5,744 nt of DNA, taken from assembly GCA_016876055.1 (NCBI GenBank), contig VHDM01000067.1, positions 1 to 5,744 of the forward strand, in the 5' to 3' direction. The stretch comes from Verrucomicrobiota bacterium (GTDB lineage: Bacteria > Verrucomicrobiota > Verrucomicrobiia > Methylacidiphilales > Verrucolacustridaceae). Under the pieces are notes generated by a model. That model was not told where the DNA came from, made no database searches, and was given only the letters and a program-made list of their open reading frames with translations. Both the position numbers and the translations under genes were made by a program. Within the stretch, counting starts at the first letter, position 1. Every line of letters starts with the position of its first letter. Positions 5,036-5,744 of the stretch are shown here, piece after piece.

Positions 5036-5744
5036 CTAGGCGCCTGCGACGGTTTGCCGCAGGGCCTCCGCGTAGGCGTTCCGGCCGATTCCATCCGCGA
5101 GGGAGCGGAGTTGGGCGGCCGAAATCCATCCCTTGCGGAAAGCAACCTCCTCCGGCGAACCAATGAGCATCCCGGTCCGGGTTTGCACCGTCTGGACGAA
5201 CTGGGCGGCTTGCAGAAGCCCTTCGGCCGTGCCGGTGTCAAGCCAGGCCGAGCCGCGTCCGAGCCGCTCGCCGTGGAGGGAGCCGTCCTGGAGGTAGCGG
5301 CGGCTGAGTTCGGTGATTTCCAATTCGCCGCGGGCGGAAGGCTGGATGGTTTTGGCAAATTCCACCGCCCGACCGTCGTAGAAGTAGAGGCCGCAGTTGG
5401 CCCAACGGGACTTGGGGCGGGCGGGCTTTTCCTCAAGGGAAGTCACCTTGTGGTTTTCATCAAACGTGAGCACACCGTAGGAGGAGGGATCGGCCACAGG
5501 GTAGGCAAAAAGGGTGGCGCCCTTTTCCCGCGAGGAAGCGGCCTGGAGGAGTTTGCCCAGTTCCGCTCCGTAAAAGAAATTATCACCAAGAATCAGGCAG
5601 GAAGGCGAGGTCCCGACAAACCGGGCGCCGATATGATACGCCTGGGCGAGGCCTTCGGGCTTGGGCTGTTCGGCGTAAGAGATGGCAAGGCCGATGGATC
5701 GACCCTCGCCGAGCAGGGTTTTGAAAAGCGGCGTGTCCTGCGGG
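5036..5744 (-). CDS. rmlA: Glucose-1-phosphate thymidylyltransferase, C-terminal part (cut by right edge)
   Basis: Makes dTDP-glucose from glucose-1-phosphate and dTTP, the first step to dTDP-rhamnose and other dTDP-sugars. 235 codons lie in the window with the frame open to the right edge; about 55 N-terminal residues, including the Gly-rich nucleotide-binding signature, are missing compared with the usual 290. In the visible part I read LLGEG (10-14), EQPKPEGLAQAY (25-36), the metal-binding LGDN (52-55), YPVADPSSYGV (81-91), SLEEKPARPKSRWANCGLYF (102-121), GELEITEL (139-146) and WLDTGT (167-172). Near the end is the family's PEEVAFRKGWI (197-207). A GTG at 5497 lies inside YPVADP and is not a start. 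The gene ends with TAG at 5038-5036, 32 bases before ugd, and is probably first or internal in the same operon. Further rml genes may lie to the right; none is visible here. Confidence 0.94.
   Translation of the reverse strand, partial: PQDTPLFKTLLGEGRSIGLAISYAEQPKPEGLAQAYHIGARFVGTSPSCLILGDNFFYGAELGKLLQAASSREKGATLFAYPVADPSSYGVLTFDENHKVTSLEEKPARPKSRWANCGLYFYDGRAVEFAKTIQPSARGELEITELSRRYLQDGSLHGERLGRGSAWLDTGTAEGLLQAAQFVQTVQTRTGMLIGSPEEVAFRKGWISAAQLRSLADGIGRNAYAEALRQTVAGA

Noticed and set aside
4458..5039. Plus-strand open frame (193 codons) opposite ugd and the ugd/rmlA gap
   Set aside because: Lies antisense to a highly conserved enzyme and has no domain pattern of its own.
5004..5129. Upstream extension of ugd to 5129
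   Set aside because: The extra 42 residues overlap rmlA and lie before the Rossmann strand that begins all family members.

Overview
The window is GC-rich bacterial chromosomal DNA and densely coding. It holds five protein genes, and two of them run off the window edges. I see no rRNA, tRNA, CRISPR array, insertion sequence or phage gene. My best guess for the host is a Verrucomicrobiota-like or related Gram-negative bacterium. The guess rests on an exported MORN-repeat protein, a UDP-glucose dehydrogenase of the animal-like type, a derived FmdB-type protein, and start codons without Shine-Dalgarno sequences. It is an inference, not a demonstrated placement.

Left part (1-1821): a divergent pair. 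On the minus strand is the first 95 residues of a UbiA-family polyprenyl-aryl transferase (quinone biosynthesis), cut by the left edge. On the plus strand is a 476-residue secreted protein built from MORN-type repeats with an exact 24-residue period. The 105-base gap between them holds an extended -10 sequence placed for a leaderless ubiA transcript, and a short inverted repeat in front of the MORN gene. A likely intrinsic terminator follows the MORN gene.

Right part (1908-5744): four minus-strand genes read from right to left. First comes rmlA (dTDP-glucose synthesis, 5' end outside the window), then after 32 bases ugd (UDP-glucose to UDP-glucuronate). A 4-base GTGA overlap follows, leading into an extended-SDR sugar-nucleotide epimerase/dehydratase. 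After 79 bases comes a small FmdB-like, methionine-rich protein. The first three look like a nucleotide-sugar cassette feeding surface polysaccharide or O-antigen assembly. The fourth may be a read-through passenger or a separate unit.

I found no complete, clearly new multi-gene system. The points most worth checking are: two extended -10 elements each exactly six bases before a start codon (ubiA and ugd), with no Shine-Dalgarno at any visible start; the epimerase with Phe where the SDR catalytic Tyr should be; the FmdB-like protein that has lost its first zinc-knuckle cysteines; the animal-like UDP-glucose dehydrogenase; and a pair of perfect palindromes between the epimerase and FmdB-like genes.
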